A stretch of 64,000 nucleotides of DNA from Rhodobiaceae bacterium (GTDB lineage: Bacteria > Pseudomonadota > Alphaproteobacteria > Parvibaculales > Parvibaculaceae): assembly GCA_003330885.1 (NCBI GenBank), contig CP030277.1, positions 1,736,001 to 1,800,000 of the forward strand, read 5' to 3'. Position 1 is the first letter of the stretch, and every line of letters starts with the position of its first letter. A program made the position numbers and the translations under genes. Under the pieces are notes generated by a model that ran no database searches, was not told where the DNA came from, and saw only the letters and a program-made list of their open reading frames with translations. Below are positions 52,880 through 62,570 of the stretch, piece by piece.

Positions 52880-55800
52880 CTATTGGACATTTGTCTCCAG
52901 TGGTTTATGAGGCGCGAGTTCTAATGATCGACGGCGCAGTAGGAAATAGACAACCGGAACAACCACCAGCGCCAGCACAGTCGCACTGATCATTCCACCA
53001 ACCATCGGCGCTGCAATGCGACGCATCACTTCCGCGCCAGTTCCACTACCATACATAATGGGGGTGAGCCCCGCGACGATGACTGCAAATGTCATCACAA
53101 TCGGTCGTAGACGACGCAACGCACCGTTGCCGATCGCCTCACGAAGGTCATCAATGTTCAGGGAGCGCCCTTCCGTCTCTGCCTTACGGTCAGCGCCCGC
53201 CAGTTCTTGGCGAAGATACATCACCATCAACACTCCGATTTCGACTGCAACCCCGGCAAGGGCAATAAAGCCCACTGCGACCGCCACAGACATATTGAAG
53301 TCCAAGGTCCACATCAACCAAACGCCCCCAACCAACGCGAACGGGAGCGTACCCATGATGATCAGAACATCGGTTACGTTTCTAAAATTGAGAAACAAGA
53401 GCAACATGATGATGGCAATCATAACCGGGCCAACAAGAATGAAACGTTCTTGAGCTCGTTGCATATACTCATATTGACCAGACCAGGATATCGAATAGCC
53501 AGCAGGCAGATCAATCTCCTCCGCAACCACTTGTTGCGCCTCGCCGACATAGGAGCCGAGATCACGGTCCGCGATATCTACATAGACCCATCCGGTCAGG
53601 CGAGCATTTTCACTACGGATTACACCCGGCCCTTCCGCAACAGTCACGTCGGCGACCCGCCCAAGTGGAATCACCACCCCCCGTGCAGTAACTATGGGCA
53701 ACCGGCGCAACTGCTCAGGTGAATTGCGAATATCATGGGGATATCGCAAGTTGATTGGGTAGCGTTCCAGCCCCTCAACACTCTCTCCGATAGTCATTCC
53801 GCCGATCGCGGTCCGCACAACATCGTGGACATCAGCAATATTCAATCCAAAACGCGCAGCCGCTTCGCGATCAACATCAATATCGACGAAACGCCCACCT
53901 GTAACCCGTTCCGCGTAGACCGATGTGGTCCCCGACACAGATTGTAAAACCTGCTCGATATGTCGACCAACCTCGCCGATCACTGCCAAATCCGGCCCTG
54001 AAATCTTTACACCGACGGGAGTTTTGATACCCGTCGCCAACATATCCAGACGATTTTTGATCGGCATAATCCAGACGTTGGTCAGGCTTGGGAATTGCAC
54101 AAGTGCATCAAGCTCTTCTTTCAGGCGATCCATTGTCATTCCCGGTCGCCATTCTTCGCGCGGCTTGAGACGAATTGTGGTTTCAATCATCGGCAACGGA
54201 GCCGGATCAGTCGCAGTATCAGCTCGTCCTGCTTTTCCATAGACCGAGTCAACTTCTGGCACGCTGGCAATCAGTTTGTTGGTTTGCTGAAGGAGCTGAG
54301 CCATCTTGCCCGCGGAGATAGCGGGAAATGCGCTTGGCATGTAAAGGAGGTCACCCTCGTCCAGATCGGGCATAAACTCTCCCCCCAGCTGGCTGGCGGG
54401 AATCACGGCACTCACCAAGATCAAGCTCGCAACTAAAAGCGTCGCCCACGGTCGGCGCAATGCCAAGCCAATGATTGGTCGATAGCCCGCGGCAAGGACA
54501 CGATTGACGGGGTTTTGATGCTCTGGGGCAATCCGCCCGCGCACAAGCAAGCCAATAAGAACTGGCACGACAGTTATGGACAGTGCGGTTGCAGCGGCCA
54601 TTGCATAGGTCTTAGTGAACGCCAATGGTTGAAACATTCGTCCTTCTTGCGCTTCAAGGGCAAAGATGGGTGTGAAGCTCAGCGTGATAATTAGAAGTGA
54701 GAAAAACAAAGCTGGCCCCACCTCCGCACATGCATCAGCAACCATCTTCCAGCGCTCTCCCTGATCAATCTCCTTATCTTCGAGTCTCTTGTGAACATTC
54801 TCAATCATCACGATTGTCGCATCAACCATTGCGCCAACGGCGATCGCAATTCCCCCAAGTGACATGATGTTGGCATTTATCCCCTGAGCGTTCATGACAA
54901 TAAATGCTGCCGCCACGCCGAGTGGAAGACTAATCGCTACGACAAGGGCAGACCGCAGATGAAAGAGAAAAAGCGCGCAAACAAGTCCGACTATGAGGAA
55001 CTCCTCTAGCAACTTTTCCTGCAGTGTTTCGACAGCACGCTCGATCAAGCCCGACCGGTCGTAAGTTGTGATAATTTCGACGCCAGCAGGTAGACCAGAC
55101 TTGAGGGCTTCAAGTTTTTCTTTAACCCTCTCGATGGTAGCCATCGCGTTTTCTCCAGAACGCATAATGATGACACCGCCAACTGCCTCGCCCTCGCCGT
55201 TGAGTTCGCCAATCCCCCTTCGAAGCTCTGGACCAAGCCGGATGTTCGCAACATCGCGCAGGAGAAGGGGCGTACCATTCTCTGCGACTTTTAGGGGGAT
55301 GCGTTCAAGGTCATCAATCGAGTCCACATAACCGCTGGCGCGAACCATGTATTCCGCCTCAGCCATTTCGATTACACGCCCACCTGTTTCTTGGTTGCCT
55401 CTCTCGATGGCCCGTTTTACGGCAGAAAGCGGAAGTTCGTGGGCACGAAGACGATCCGGGTCGACGACGACCTGATACTGTTTGATCATGCCGCCAATCG
55501 TTGCGACTTCCGATACCCCCTCAACGGTCTGCAGCTCAAACTTCAGGAACCAATCCTGGATACCTCGCAATTGGGCTAAATCATGCTCACCAGTACGGTC
55601 CACAAGGGCGTATTGGAATACCCAGCCCACACCCGTAGCGTCAGGTCCCAAGGCCGGTTTCGCCGCATCAGGCAACCGAGGCGCGATCTGACTCAAATAT
55701 TCCAGTACACGCGACCGCGCCCAATAGAGATCGGTTCCGTCCTCAAAAATTATGTAAACAAACGAGTCGTTAAAGAAGGAGTATCCTCGTACCGTTACAG

Positions 55801-56035
55801 CGCCCGGAACCGCCAGCATGGCTGTTGTCAGTGGATAGGTGACCTGATCCTCGACCACCTGCGGTGCCTGCCCTGGATAGGTTGTTTTGATAATAACCTG
55901 CACGTCAGAAAGGTCGGGAATCGCGTCCAAAGGCGTGGAGCGCAATGACGCCAATCCAGCCGCTGCAAGAAATAGGCTCGCGATGATGACCAGAAACCGG
56001 TTAGCAATCGACCAGCGAATGAGCCATTCAATCAT
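52880..56035 (-). CDS. cusA: CusA/CzcA-type heavy-metal efflux RND permease
   Basis: 1051 residues, 12 membrane segments. N-terminus IEWLIRWSIANRFLVIIASLFLAAAG with PLDAIPDLSDVQVIIKTTYPGQAPQVVEDQVTYPLT is the HME-RND signature; AVGAMVDATIVMIENVHKRLED is the proton-relay segment. It pumps metal ions from periplasm or cytoplasm through the envelope. Cu+ or Ag+ is favoured by the neighbourhood over Co/Zn/Cd but not proven. Its ATG overlaps the adaptor stop by 4 bases. Confidence 0.94.
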   Translation of the reverse strand: MIEWLIRWSIANRFLVIIASLFLAAAGLASLRSTPLDAIPDLSDVQVIIKTTYPGQAPQVVEDQVTYPLTTAMLAVPGAVTVRGYSFFNDSFVYIIFEDGTDLYWARSRVLEYLSQIAPRLPDAAKPALGPDATGVGWVFQYALVDRTGEHDLAQLRGIQDWFLKFELQTVEGVSEVATIGGMIKQYQVVVDPDRLRAHELPLSAVKRAIERGNQETGGRVIEMAEAEYMVRASGYVDSIDDLERIPLKVAENGTPLLLRDVANIRLGPELRRGIGELNGEGEAVGGVIIMRSGENAMATIERVKEKLEALKSGLPAGVEIITTYDRSGLIERAVETLQEKLLEEFLIVGLVCALFLFHLRSALVVAISLPLGVAAAFIVMNAQGINANIMSLGGIAIAVGAMVDATIVMIENVHKRLEDKEIDQGERWKMVADACAEVGPALFFSLLIITLSFTPIFALEAQEGRMFQPLAFTKTYAMAAATALSITVVPVLIGLLVRGRIAPEHQNPVNRVLAAGYRPIIGLALRRPWATLLVASLILVSAVIPASQLGGEFMPDLDEGDLLYMPSAFPAISAGKMAQLLQQTNKLIASVPEVDSVYGKAGRADTATDPAPLPMIETTIRLKPREEWRPGMTMDRLKEELDALVQFPSLTNVWIMPIKNRLDMLATGIKTPVGVKISGPDLAVIGEVGRHIEQVLQSVSGTTSVYAERVTGGRFVDIDVDREAAARFGLNIADVHDVVRTAIGGMTIGESVEGLERYPINLRYPHDIRNSPEQLRRLPIVTARGVVIPLGRVADVTVAEGPGVIRSENARLTGWVYVDIADRDLGSYVGEAQQVVAEEIDLPAGYSISWSGQYEYMQRAQERFILVGPVMIAIIMLLLFLNFRNVTDVLIIMGTLPFALVGGVWLMWTLDFNMSVAVAVGFIALAGVAVEIGVLMVMYLRQELAGADRKAETEGRSLNIDDLREAIGNGALRRLRPIVMTFAVIVAGLTPIMYGSGTGAEVMRRIAAPMVGGMISATVLALVVVPVVYFLLRRRSLELAPHKPLETNVQ

Positions 56036-57276
56036 TGATCAGCTCCAAGCATGTCCGATGTCGTTAATCGTAAGAGCCCAGCATCAAGACTGGCCTCTGA
56101 ATCAATTAGAAACTGCCCGGACGTAACCACACGCTCACCAGCTTCCAGTCCGGACACAATTTGGACCTGGCCATCCGTTTCAATACCAGCCAATACGCTA
56201 GCGGGCCGAAACCGACCCTCTCCAAGTGCCAAAACCACACGGTCACCCGCAGAGCTGCGGATCAAAGCCGATTGTGGAATCGCCAAAACACTACTCAAGG
56301 GGGGCGCGGTAAGCACAACGTTGGCATACATGTTTGGCTTCAACCGCCCGTCAGGATTGGAGAATCTCAGACGCACCGGTACAGTGCGTGTTGAAGGGTC
56401 GACGGTCGGGTAAACATAGCCAATTTCTCCCTCCCACTTTTCCCCCGGAAAGGCCGGAAGTGTCATACTGGATCTCTGACCAGGGGCAAGCCAATCGACT
56501 TCGGTTTCAAATACATCTGCAAGAACCCAAATCTCTGCGAGGTCCGCCAAGCTCATTATCGTATTCATCGGTTGAACAAACATGCCTTCGCGTACATTGA
56601 GAGACATTACGACGCCGGACTGGGGAGCATAAACGCTTACAAGCTGCATCACCTCGCGCGATGAACGCAACCGTGCAACCTGGCCATCGCTCATGCCCAG
56701 CGCTGTCAAGCGGTCTCGAGCAGCAGCCACCAGCAATCGGTTGCTTAAACCCAAGGTCTGCAGATATTCTGATTGCGCTGCCACAAGGCTTGGTGAGTAA
56801 ATCTGAAACAACAGATCTCCTTCAGAAACAGACTCTCCTTCCGCCTTTACAGCTAATTTCTCAATCCAGCCTTCGGACCGTATGTGGACGTCTGATCGCC
56901 GCTCCTCGTCGGCCATAACATTGCCAACAGTCCTGATAGTCCGCGATAGGTCTGTTCGGATAACCAGCTCTGTGCGTATGCCAATATTGTTGACGACAGA
57001 TGGATTGATTTTAAGGGATGGGCTGTTGTCATCAACGCCCTTGTTGGCGTCGACATAGACCGGTATCAGGTCCATGCCCATAGGCGACTTGCCTGGCGTA
57101 TCGCTCCGGAAATTGGGATCCATTGGCGCCACCCAATAGGCAACTGCGGGTTCTGCTACATCAGTTTCTGCCGATGACGTGGATCCGCCATCCTGTGTAA
57201 AACGCGCAGCGAAGAACCCTATAGCTGCTGCGGCAAACAACAGGAGGGCTAAAGTCACTACCGATCTCTGGTTCAT
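56032..57276 (-). CDS. cusB: CusB-type periplasmic adaptor of RND efflux
   Basis: 414 residues: N-terminal membrane anchor, a heavy-metal-binding-like block (YWVAPMDPNFRSDTPGKSPMGMDLIPVY), then barrel-sandwich and hairpin parts (IRSEGWIEKLAVKAEGESVSEGDLLFQIYSP). The metal block lacks the usual Cys of YxCPMHP (here VAPMDP), relying on Met and Asp. It links the CusA pump to the outer-membrane channel. Start overlaps the channel gene stop. Confidence 0.92.
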   Translation of the reverse strand: MNQRSVVTLALLLFAAAAIGFFAARFTQDGGSTSSAETDVAEPAVAYWVAPMDPNFRSDTPGKSPMGMDLIPVYVDANKGVDDNSPSLKINPSVVNNIGIRTELVIRTDLSRTIRTVGNVMADEERRSDVHIRSEGWIEKLAVKAEGESVSEGDLLFQIYSPSLVAAQSEYLQTLGLSNRLLVAAARDRLTALGMSDGQVARLRSSREVMQLVSVYAPQSGVVMSLNVREGMFVQPMNTIMSLADLAEIWVLADVFETEVDWLAPGQRSSMTLPAFPGEKWEGEIGYVYPTVDPSTRTVPVRLRFSNPDGRLKPNMYANVVLTAPPLSSVLAIPQSALIRSSAGDRVVLALGEGRFRPASVLAGIETDGQVQIVSGLEAGERVVTSGQFLIDSEASLDAGLLRLTTSDMLGADQ

Positions 57277-58517
57277 TGAATATCTCCCACAAGGTAGTCG
57301 AGCCGCGCCCAGGCTTTCCCTCGTTCCGTAAGTAATTTCACACGTTTCAATTCGACCTCGAGCTGCGCCAGCTGGCTCCGGATCATTTCCGGAAAATCAG
57401 TTCGACCATTCGCGTATGTGGAAATCGACGCGCTCGCTGTTTCCCGAGCGCGCCCAATAACGGCAGCACCGTAAAGTTCCACTCGCTCTCCCAACAAGAG
57501 CCAGTCGGCATTCGCCCGCTCCAAATCGCGCCGCAGATCCAATAGTCTTGCAGCACGATCCAATCTGGCTGCACCAAGGTTCAGTGTTGCTGCGGACACA
57601 CGTCTATCCTGTCGACTGCCAACAAAAAGGGGAATCGAAAGCGTGACTCCAATAGTCGCCAAATCGGAGCGCCCACCGCCACGCGCACCATAGCCCGCCT
57701 CCAAAGCCCAGGAGGGCTCGTAGGCCTGTTCAGCCAACGCAATGTCCGTACCACCGACATCGACAATTGCATCAGCAAGAAGTACGGCAGGATGATGAAC
57801 AAGCGCTGTTTGCATATCTACCACCGTCGGTGGATCAGCAAGGTCTGGCATATTGCCGCTAAGTGGGCGGACAGCTGCTGCATCTATATACCTTGCCAGA
57901 TCAGCGCGCGTAATCGCCTCGCGTCTCTGGAGATCGGTCAGTTGATCATCAAGCAACGAGAGTTCCAGCTCTGCCCTCAAAACGTGCTGCGTTGTTAGGG
58001 CTCCTGTCGAGTACGATGCACGGAGAGAATGCATCAGTTCTGTGACAGCGGTCTGACTCTCTTGGATACTAGCTTGTGCCTGTAACCAGTAATATTGATC
58101 GAACCACGCAGTGCGGACCGCTAATTCAATCTCCCTGATTGCGAGGTCCTTCCGAGCACGCTCAATATCGGCCTCACCTCTCCTCCGCTCCCCCATTAGA
58201 GAAAGCGTCCTCCCAGCCGGAAAGGCCTGACGCAAACCGACTTGCGCCTGCGTCATGTTTTCCTGTTCGAACCGGAACGTATCGGTCGATAGGTTGGCGA
58301 GGGCGCCTCGTATCGTCGGGTCAGGCAGCTGCGAGTCTGCGACAGCCCTATCCTCAAGCGCCTCAGCCCTTACATCAAAGCGCAACAATGCCGGGTCTTC
58401 AGCCGTTACCGCAATTTTCACCGCCTCCGATAGGCTAAGCGGTGCCTCACCAGCGAACAAACCACTGGTCCATAACATGGCAAGAGCGACAGCTCCCGCG
58501 CGATAAAGATTATGCAT
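57273..58517 (-). CDS. TolC-family outer membrane channel (CusC-like)
   Basis: About 414 residues with signal peptide (GAVALAMLWTSGLFAGE) and two TolC repeats of long helices (LSLSEAVKIAVTAEDP, IRGALANLSTDTF; later YGARGGGRSDLATIGVTLSIPLF). ATG 58517 is preferred over an upstream GTG-type extension because it begins a normal signal peptide. It heads the cus-like operon: channel, adaptor, pump. Confidence 0.9.
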   Translation of the reverse strand: MHNLYRAGAVALAMLWTSGLFAGEAPLSLSEAVKIAVTAEDPALLRFDVRAEALEDRAVADSQLPDPTIRGALANLSTDTFRFEQENMTQAQVGLRQAFPAGRTLSLMGERRRGEADIERARKDLAIREIELAVRTAWFDQYYWLQAQASIQESQTAVTELMHSLRASYSTGALTTQHVLRAELELSLLDDQLTDLQRREAITRADLARYIDAAAVRPLSGNMPDLADPPTVVDMQTALVHHPAVLLADAIVDVGGTDIALAEQAYEPSWALEAGYGARGGGRSDLATIGVTLSIPLFVGSRQDRRVSAATLNLGAARLDRAARLLDLRRDLERANADWLLLGERVELYGAAVIGRARETASASISTYANGRTDFPEMIRSQLAQLEVELKRVKLLTERGKAWARLDYLVGDIQ

Positions 58518-58604
58518 GTGAATCTCGTGAGTCTGAGCAAGAACAGAACTACCTCGCGAGAACGCGAAGCAGCCTCCGGCGACGTTCAAACGAACGCAAT
58601 CTGC

Positions 58605-58910
58605 TCAAATACGAGGGGGAGGAACATCCTTGGGCACCAATACCCCCTCCACCCTATTCTGAGGGTGGGTCGTGTATGCCAGTGCCAGAGTATGAAGGTC
58701 TGTGGAATCTCGTTGCGCCGAAACCGCTAGGCTACCGTTCGACGCGCAAGGCAACTGACACAGCTTGCCACAGGAGGGGGTTCCAGAGGTGTCATCACAA
58801 TCGTCACACTCCGCGCAGTCGTCCATCATCATGACGCCCATCGTCTCATCCGCAGACATAGCCTCAGTCTGCGTCGGTATGGATGGCGCAGTGATGACTA
58901 CGAAAGCCAC
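58605..58910 (-). CDS. Small secreted Cys-rich protein before the cus-like operon
   Basis: About 101 residues with CAECDDCDDTSGTPSCGKLCQLPC, a run of seven cysteines, and MGVMMMDD before it. No ATG fits; the GTG at 58910 is used, but the reading frame is open further upstream with a more hydrophobic N-terminus, so the real start may be a rare codon upstream. It lies directly before the RND operon and probably binds metal in the periplasm. Confidence 0.55.
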   Translation of the reverse strand: MAFVVITAPSIPTQTEAMSADETMGVMMMDDCAECDDCDDTSGTPSCGKLCQLPCASNGSLAVSAQRDSTDLHTLALAYTTHPQNRVEGVLVPKDVPPPRI

Positions 58911-59372
58911 GAGAAAATTGATGATCCAGTGGTTTAAGGACTTAAACAGCGTATACGTTCCGATTCTGACAAAAAGCCATGTCGCATCATATTACCTAGT
59001 CGATGCTTAAGAATTCACAACTTCGCGATAATGGAATAACATCAAGCCACCAGGATTGATCGACGTCAACCCATTCAGTCGGTGTTGCCATGAACTCGAA
59101 TTTTAACCGTAGGGAGAAGTTTCGAGGTTTGGCTAAGCAGCAACCACCTTACGCTACAAGACAAACGCTATGACGCTATCCTTAAGTTATTCTCGTTTAA
59201 AGTTAGCTTTGCTCAGCTTTTGATGTGGTCCCCCAGCGGGTCCTCATCTGACCACCGTCAGAACGACAAATGTCAAAAAAATTTGTTTCCGTAGGATGCA
59301 TTCCCGAAAAATCAGAGCAATGTGGGCGGGAATTCAATGTGCTGCCTTGATTTTGCTGTGCGGAATAAGATT
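58911..59372. other. Intergenic region between the cus-like and mercury modules
   Basis: No gene. It contains TTGATCGACGTCAA at 59056-59069, an FNR/DNR-like box similar to the one at 31187. The rest is AT-rich. No CueR or ECF motif. Confidence 0.4.
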
Positions 59373-60350
59373 CTATTGCGGGCGCCATTTCTGAACACGA
59401 TTGTTCTGGAAATCCGTGATGAAAACATCGCCATTACCAGCGACGGCTACACCGATAGGGTGGCGGAACTGACCTGGACCGCCGCCAAATCGTCCGAAAG
59501 CAGAAAGGAAAGTACCATCGTGTGAAAATTTTTGGATGCGATGATTGTAAAAATCAGCGACGAACAGGTTTTGGTCCGAGCTAACGGTGATACTTGTTAC
59601 CGTTGCAAACCAACCCCGGAAGGGCCCGAATATGTTCATTGCAAATGGCCCCCCCCACTTATCGAGAAATATCCCTGTGGCGCTGAACGCCTGAATGCGG
59701 TCATTATATCCGTCGGCGACGAAGATTGTTCCATCGGAGGCCACGGCAACGTCGGTCGGATAATTAAACTGCCCCAGCGACGAGCTGACTTCTCCTGTCG
59801 TTCCTAACTGTTTGATAAAGCTTCCATCTTCCCGCAATTTCTGTACACGCTGATTGTAGAAATCAGCGACCAAGAGATCACCATTGTTGGCAATGCCGAT
59901 GCCACCGGGGGAGTTGAATTCTCCTCTGCCGTTTCCCGCACTGCCAATTATGCGTATCGGTGTCCCATCTAACGTAAACACCTGCACACGGTCGTTGAAA
60001 TATTCTGCGACGTAGAGCATCCCCTCATGAATTGTGAGGTTCATCGGACGACCTAGGTCGCCGACAGATTCTCCCGGCCTTCCGAATGTGCGGAGAAAAT
60101 GACCGTTCAGATCAAAGACTTGTATGCGTCCGTTCCGGGAGTCGGCCACGAATACCTCCTCATCGGAGACGGCTATACCGGTCGGGTCGTAAAATTGTCC
60201 GATCTCAGTTCCTTGCGACCCCCAGCTGGTTATAAAAATGTAGCTGGGCTCTTTGGCCGCTGGGACGAAGGCAACATAGAGAGCAGTGATAAGGACAAGG
60301 ATTGTCAGGAGTGGGATTCCGACCCATCGTTTGATTGTTTTGCGTTGCAT
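59373..60350 (-). CDS. NHL-repeat beta-propeller protein, membrane anchored
   Basis: 325 residues: N-terminal membrane segment (IPLLTILVLITALYVAFVP), then about six NHL repeats of the form G.F..P.GIAV...G.VFVAD..N.RIQ.F (for example PTGIAVSDEEVFVADSRNGRIQVF). It folds as a propeller for protein or ligand binding outside the membrane. It is the last gene of the mercury module, 11 bases after the channel-like gene. NHL proteins are not standard in mer operons, so the role is open. Confidence 0.88.
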   Translation of the reverse strand: MQRKTIKRWVGIPLLTILVLITALYVAFVPAAKEPSYIFITSWGSQGTEIGQFYDPTGIAVSDEEVFVADSRNGRIQVFDLNGHFLRTFGRPGESVGDLGRPMNLTIHEGMLYVAEYFNDRVQVFTLDGTPIRIIGSAGNGRGEFNSPGGIGIANNGDLLVADFYNQRVQKLREDGSFIKQLGTTGEVSSSLGQFNYPTDVAVASDGTIFVADGYNDRIQAFSATGIFLDKWGGPFAMNIFGPFRGWFATVTSITVSSDQNLFVADFYNHRIQKFSHDGTFLSAFGRFGGGPGQFRHPIGVAVAGNGDVFITDFQNNRVQKWRPQ

Positions 60351-60361
60351 ATGGATCTCAA

Positions 60362-61273
60362 TTAGAAGTTAACGCGAACTCCGGTTCGCACAACAAAGTC
60401 TTCTTCAAGTGCACTTCCGTTCAAATCCTGAAACAGCGGCACCTGAATGATAGTTTCGGCGATCCAGCGCTTGGTCACATATTGCACACCGGGCGAGAGG
60501 GAGAAGGACGTGCCACCGGAGTTCGTATCGTCAATGCCAGCGTTTTTGTTCTCGCTGGCATAAAGTAAGTTGCCCTCCACTACGCCGTAGAGAAATCCTG
60601 GCACCCCGGGTCCTAAGTCACGTGGCCACAATCGGTACTGCAGCGAGGCATCAAGCCGCGCCTCGTCGCCAAACGTAAAATTGTTGGCCTCAGTATTGAA
60701 TTTGTAACTTGCCTGAGCATCGATTTGATATTGCAGCGTTTGATAAGTGACGATCACGCCGCCCAACGGGTCCCAGGATCCCGAACCAAGTTGCAGCGTA
60801 GCGGGTAGGGTGCCCAGATTGTCGCTGTCATTGTCGTCGCCCGTCGGTATTTCTGCGCCTGCAAAGGGCGCGATGCGAAAGGTGCGCCCTGGCGCGTTAT
60901 CTCGAATGACTGTGTATCGGCCAAACAAACGAGCGTCGCCGATTCCAGTGGTGTTGCGCGTCACGCGGCTGCCGCTTGGCACTTGTAGATCGAGCTCTTT
61001 GTTCAAGTATGGCAAAACACCGAAGATAGAAAAATTTCCGGTCACGCCATACCCAAGAACGGATACTGACCCTACAACATCTATTTTCCGATCCGTCGAT
61101 AAAGGGTCGTTTCCTAATCTGCGGTAGAAGAATTGTTGGCGAAATACAAACTCATCTTCCGCCACGGGAAGAGCAGTGTTGAAAGTCTGTGGTGCTGCAT
61201 AAGCTCTTGTGCCGAGGCTCTGGATCAAGAGCAACGCAAAAAATAAATACTGGAATGCTTTTTGCTGTTTCAT
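60362..61273 (-). CDS. Outer-membrane transporter-like beta-barrel (MetA/phenol-type)
   Basis: 303 residues with signal peptide (LFFALLLIQSLGTRAYA), alternating amphipathic strands and a terminal VVRTGVRVNF, typical of outer-membrane barrels. It resembles the 'transporter' family linked to the meta-pathway phenol protein MetA. Its ATG follows the MerP stop with no gap (TAGATG), so it is co-translated. It probably lets the exported or imported metal complex cross the outer membrane; specificity unknown. Confidence 0.8.
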   Translation of the reverse strand: MKQQKAFQYLFFALLLIQSLGTRAYAAPQTFNTALPVAEDEFVFRQQFFYRRLGNDPLSTDRKIDVVGSVSVLGYGVTGNFSIFGVLPYLNKELDLQVPSGSRVTRNTTGIGDARLFGRYTVIRDNAPGRTFRIAPFAGAEIPTGDDNDSDNLGTLPATLQLGSGSWDPLGGVIVTYQTLQYQIDAQASYKFNTEANNFTFGDEARLDASLQYRLWPRDLGPGVPGFLYGVVEGNLLYASENKNAGIDDTNSGGTSFSLSPGVQYVTKRWIAETIIQVPLFQDLNGSALEEDFVVRTGVRVNF

Positions 61274-61597
61274 CTATCTATCTGGTTCTTGGAAACCGCG
61301 CATCGTGAAACCTGCATTGTCTACAGCCTCGGCGGCTTGTTCTTGTGTAAGCTTGGTACCCGGCTTCATTGAGATGAGAACAGTGCCACTTTCGATATCC
61401 GTTGAAACGGTATCGACGCCGTCTATTCGGCTGAGTTGTTTTTCAATCCCATAGGCACAAAAGGGACAGGCTAGACCGACTGCCTGAAGAGTATATACGG
61501 CGCGTTCCGCTGCAAAAGCAGTACCTATAATGGCGACCGATACGACCAGGATGGTAAACAAAGCGCGGGTCTTCGTGGCTAGCGTGACATATTTCAT
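61274..61597 (-). CDS. merP: MerP-like periplasmic heavy-metal-binding protein
   Basis: 107 residues with a signal peptide and one HMA-type domain: GLACPFCAYGIEKQL with C44 and C47 (GMTCxxC variant ACPFC), then VDTVSTDIESGTVLISMKPG. MerP-like proteins catch Hg2+ in the periplasm and hand it on; MerT is not seen nearby. It sits downstream of merR and a broken thioredoxin-fold gene. Confidence 0.82.
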   Translation of the reverse strand: MKYVTLATKTRALFTILVVSVAIIGTAFAAERAVYTLQAVGLACPFCAYGIEKQLSRIDGVDTVSTDIESGTVLISMKPGTKLTQEQAAEAVDNAGFTMRGFQEPDR

Positions 61598-61623
61598 CTG
61601 TGTTTCCTTTGCGGACGCGCTGC

Positions 61624-61891
61624 TCAGGTGAACGGTAGGCTGAGACCGGCTGCTTTCAGGTTATGGGTATCCGGACTCTTCCAGTACATCAATCGGCAAG
61701 TTTTCCGTTGATGACGATGGTGGGCACAGACACAACCCCGAGTCTGCAGTTTCGGTTGGCAACTTTGACATTCGGCATGTCGGGTATCTTGATATCGCCG
61801 GATGACCAAGGAACGTCGTTTACCGCGCGGCTGTGCCTTGGCACAGGGAGCATCCCATGCTGAAAATTTTTACTTTCCATTCTTTGATCAT
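61624..61891 (-). pseudogene. Frameshifted thioredoxin/glutaredoxin-fold protein
   Basis: Starting at ATG 61891 (GGAG upstream) the frame reads MIKEWKVKIFSMGCSLCQGTAAR then stops. Homologous text continues in another frame (AVNDVPWSSGDIKIPDMPNV, later LGVVSVPTIVINGKLAD) and then in a third (SPDTHNLKAAGLSLPF). C-S-L-C is the redox pair and VPTIVINGKLAD the cis-proline region of a small thioredoxin-fold family seen in metal clusters. At least two frameshifts mean it is inactive, unless they are sequencing errors. Confidence 0.75.
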
Positions 61892-61905
61892 AAATATTCG
61901 CTCCT

Positions 61906-62316
61906 TCACTTTTTTGGACCCAAATTTCCCAAAATGGTGCACCGCCCAGCGGCAGGGCCCTTTTGAGGGCAGCTAGAGATCAATTCCTTGAGCACTGAGC
62001 GGATGTCTCGAAGCTGGGCCATTTTCCGCTCAACCTCTTCGAGTTTCGCCGAGGCCCGGGTTCGCACACTGCTGCATTCGGTATTTGGGTCTGCGTGGAG
62101 TGCAAGCAATTCATGAATTTCCCGCAGCGAAAAACCCAACGCTTGTGCGTTGCGGATAAATTGGATGCGCTCTACTATTTTATTTGAATAGGATCGGTAA
62201 CCATTGTGTCGCGGCTTTGGCGGTTGTGTTATGAGGCCTTTGCGCTCATAGAATCTGATCGTTTCCACGCCGACGCCCGCTTCCCTAGCTGCGTTGCCTA
62301 TTGTTCTCTGAGTCAT
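61906..62316 (-). CDS. merR: Mercury-responsive MerR regulator
   Basis: 136 residues: helix-turn-helix TIGNAAREAGVGVETIRFYERKGLITQP and mercury ligands C81, C116, C126 (TECSS, SSCPQKGPAAGRC). Canonical MerR has three cysteines in these places; spacing between the last two is one longer here. Start ATG has GGAG upstream. Its own promoter carries a textbook mer operator, and the downstream genes are on the same strand. Confidence 0.9.
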   Translation of the reverse strand: MTQRTIGNAAREAGVGVETIRFYERKGLITQPPKPRHNGYRSYSNKIVERIQFIRNAQALGFSLREIHELLALHADPNTECSSVRTRASAKLEEVERKMAQLRDIRSVLKELISSCPQKGPAAGRCTILGNLGPKK

Positions 62317-62340
62317 TTTTGATCTCCAAGTCCAAATCTA

Positions 62341-62366
62341 CAGCCCGTACTATAGTACGGTGTCAA
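62341..62366 (-). promoter_or_regulatory. mer operator/promoter
   Basis: On the minus strand TTGACA (62366-62361) followed by the palindrome CCGTAC-TATA-GTACGG (62360-62345) inside a 19 to 20-base spacer, then a TAGATT-like -10. It closely matches the Tn21 mer operator CCGTAC-N4-GTACGG. It faces merR and the genes after it, not merA, which is transcribed from upstream. Confidence 0.88.
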
Positions 62367-62570
62367 GGCGCCGTTTAGCTGTCCCCGCCAAAAACTACAT
62401 CCGTACTAACCCGCACCCCTAAAATCTCTGGATTTAGAGGTTAGTCTGTTCCTTGATTTGGGAGACGGACGATGAAGCGATCACAGTCCAGGGAAGACCA
62501 GACGAACAAGCGAACAACCGCAAGTTGGGCAAATCTTAGTTAGAGGTTCCATTGACTCCCTCGCGCTCGC

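Noticed and set aside
62472-62543. 23-codon plus-strand frame between merR and merA
   Set aside because: It has a GGGAGACGG-like ribosome site but no recognisable sequence; too short to support without conservation.
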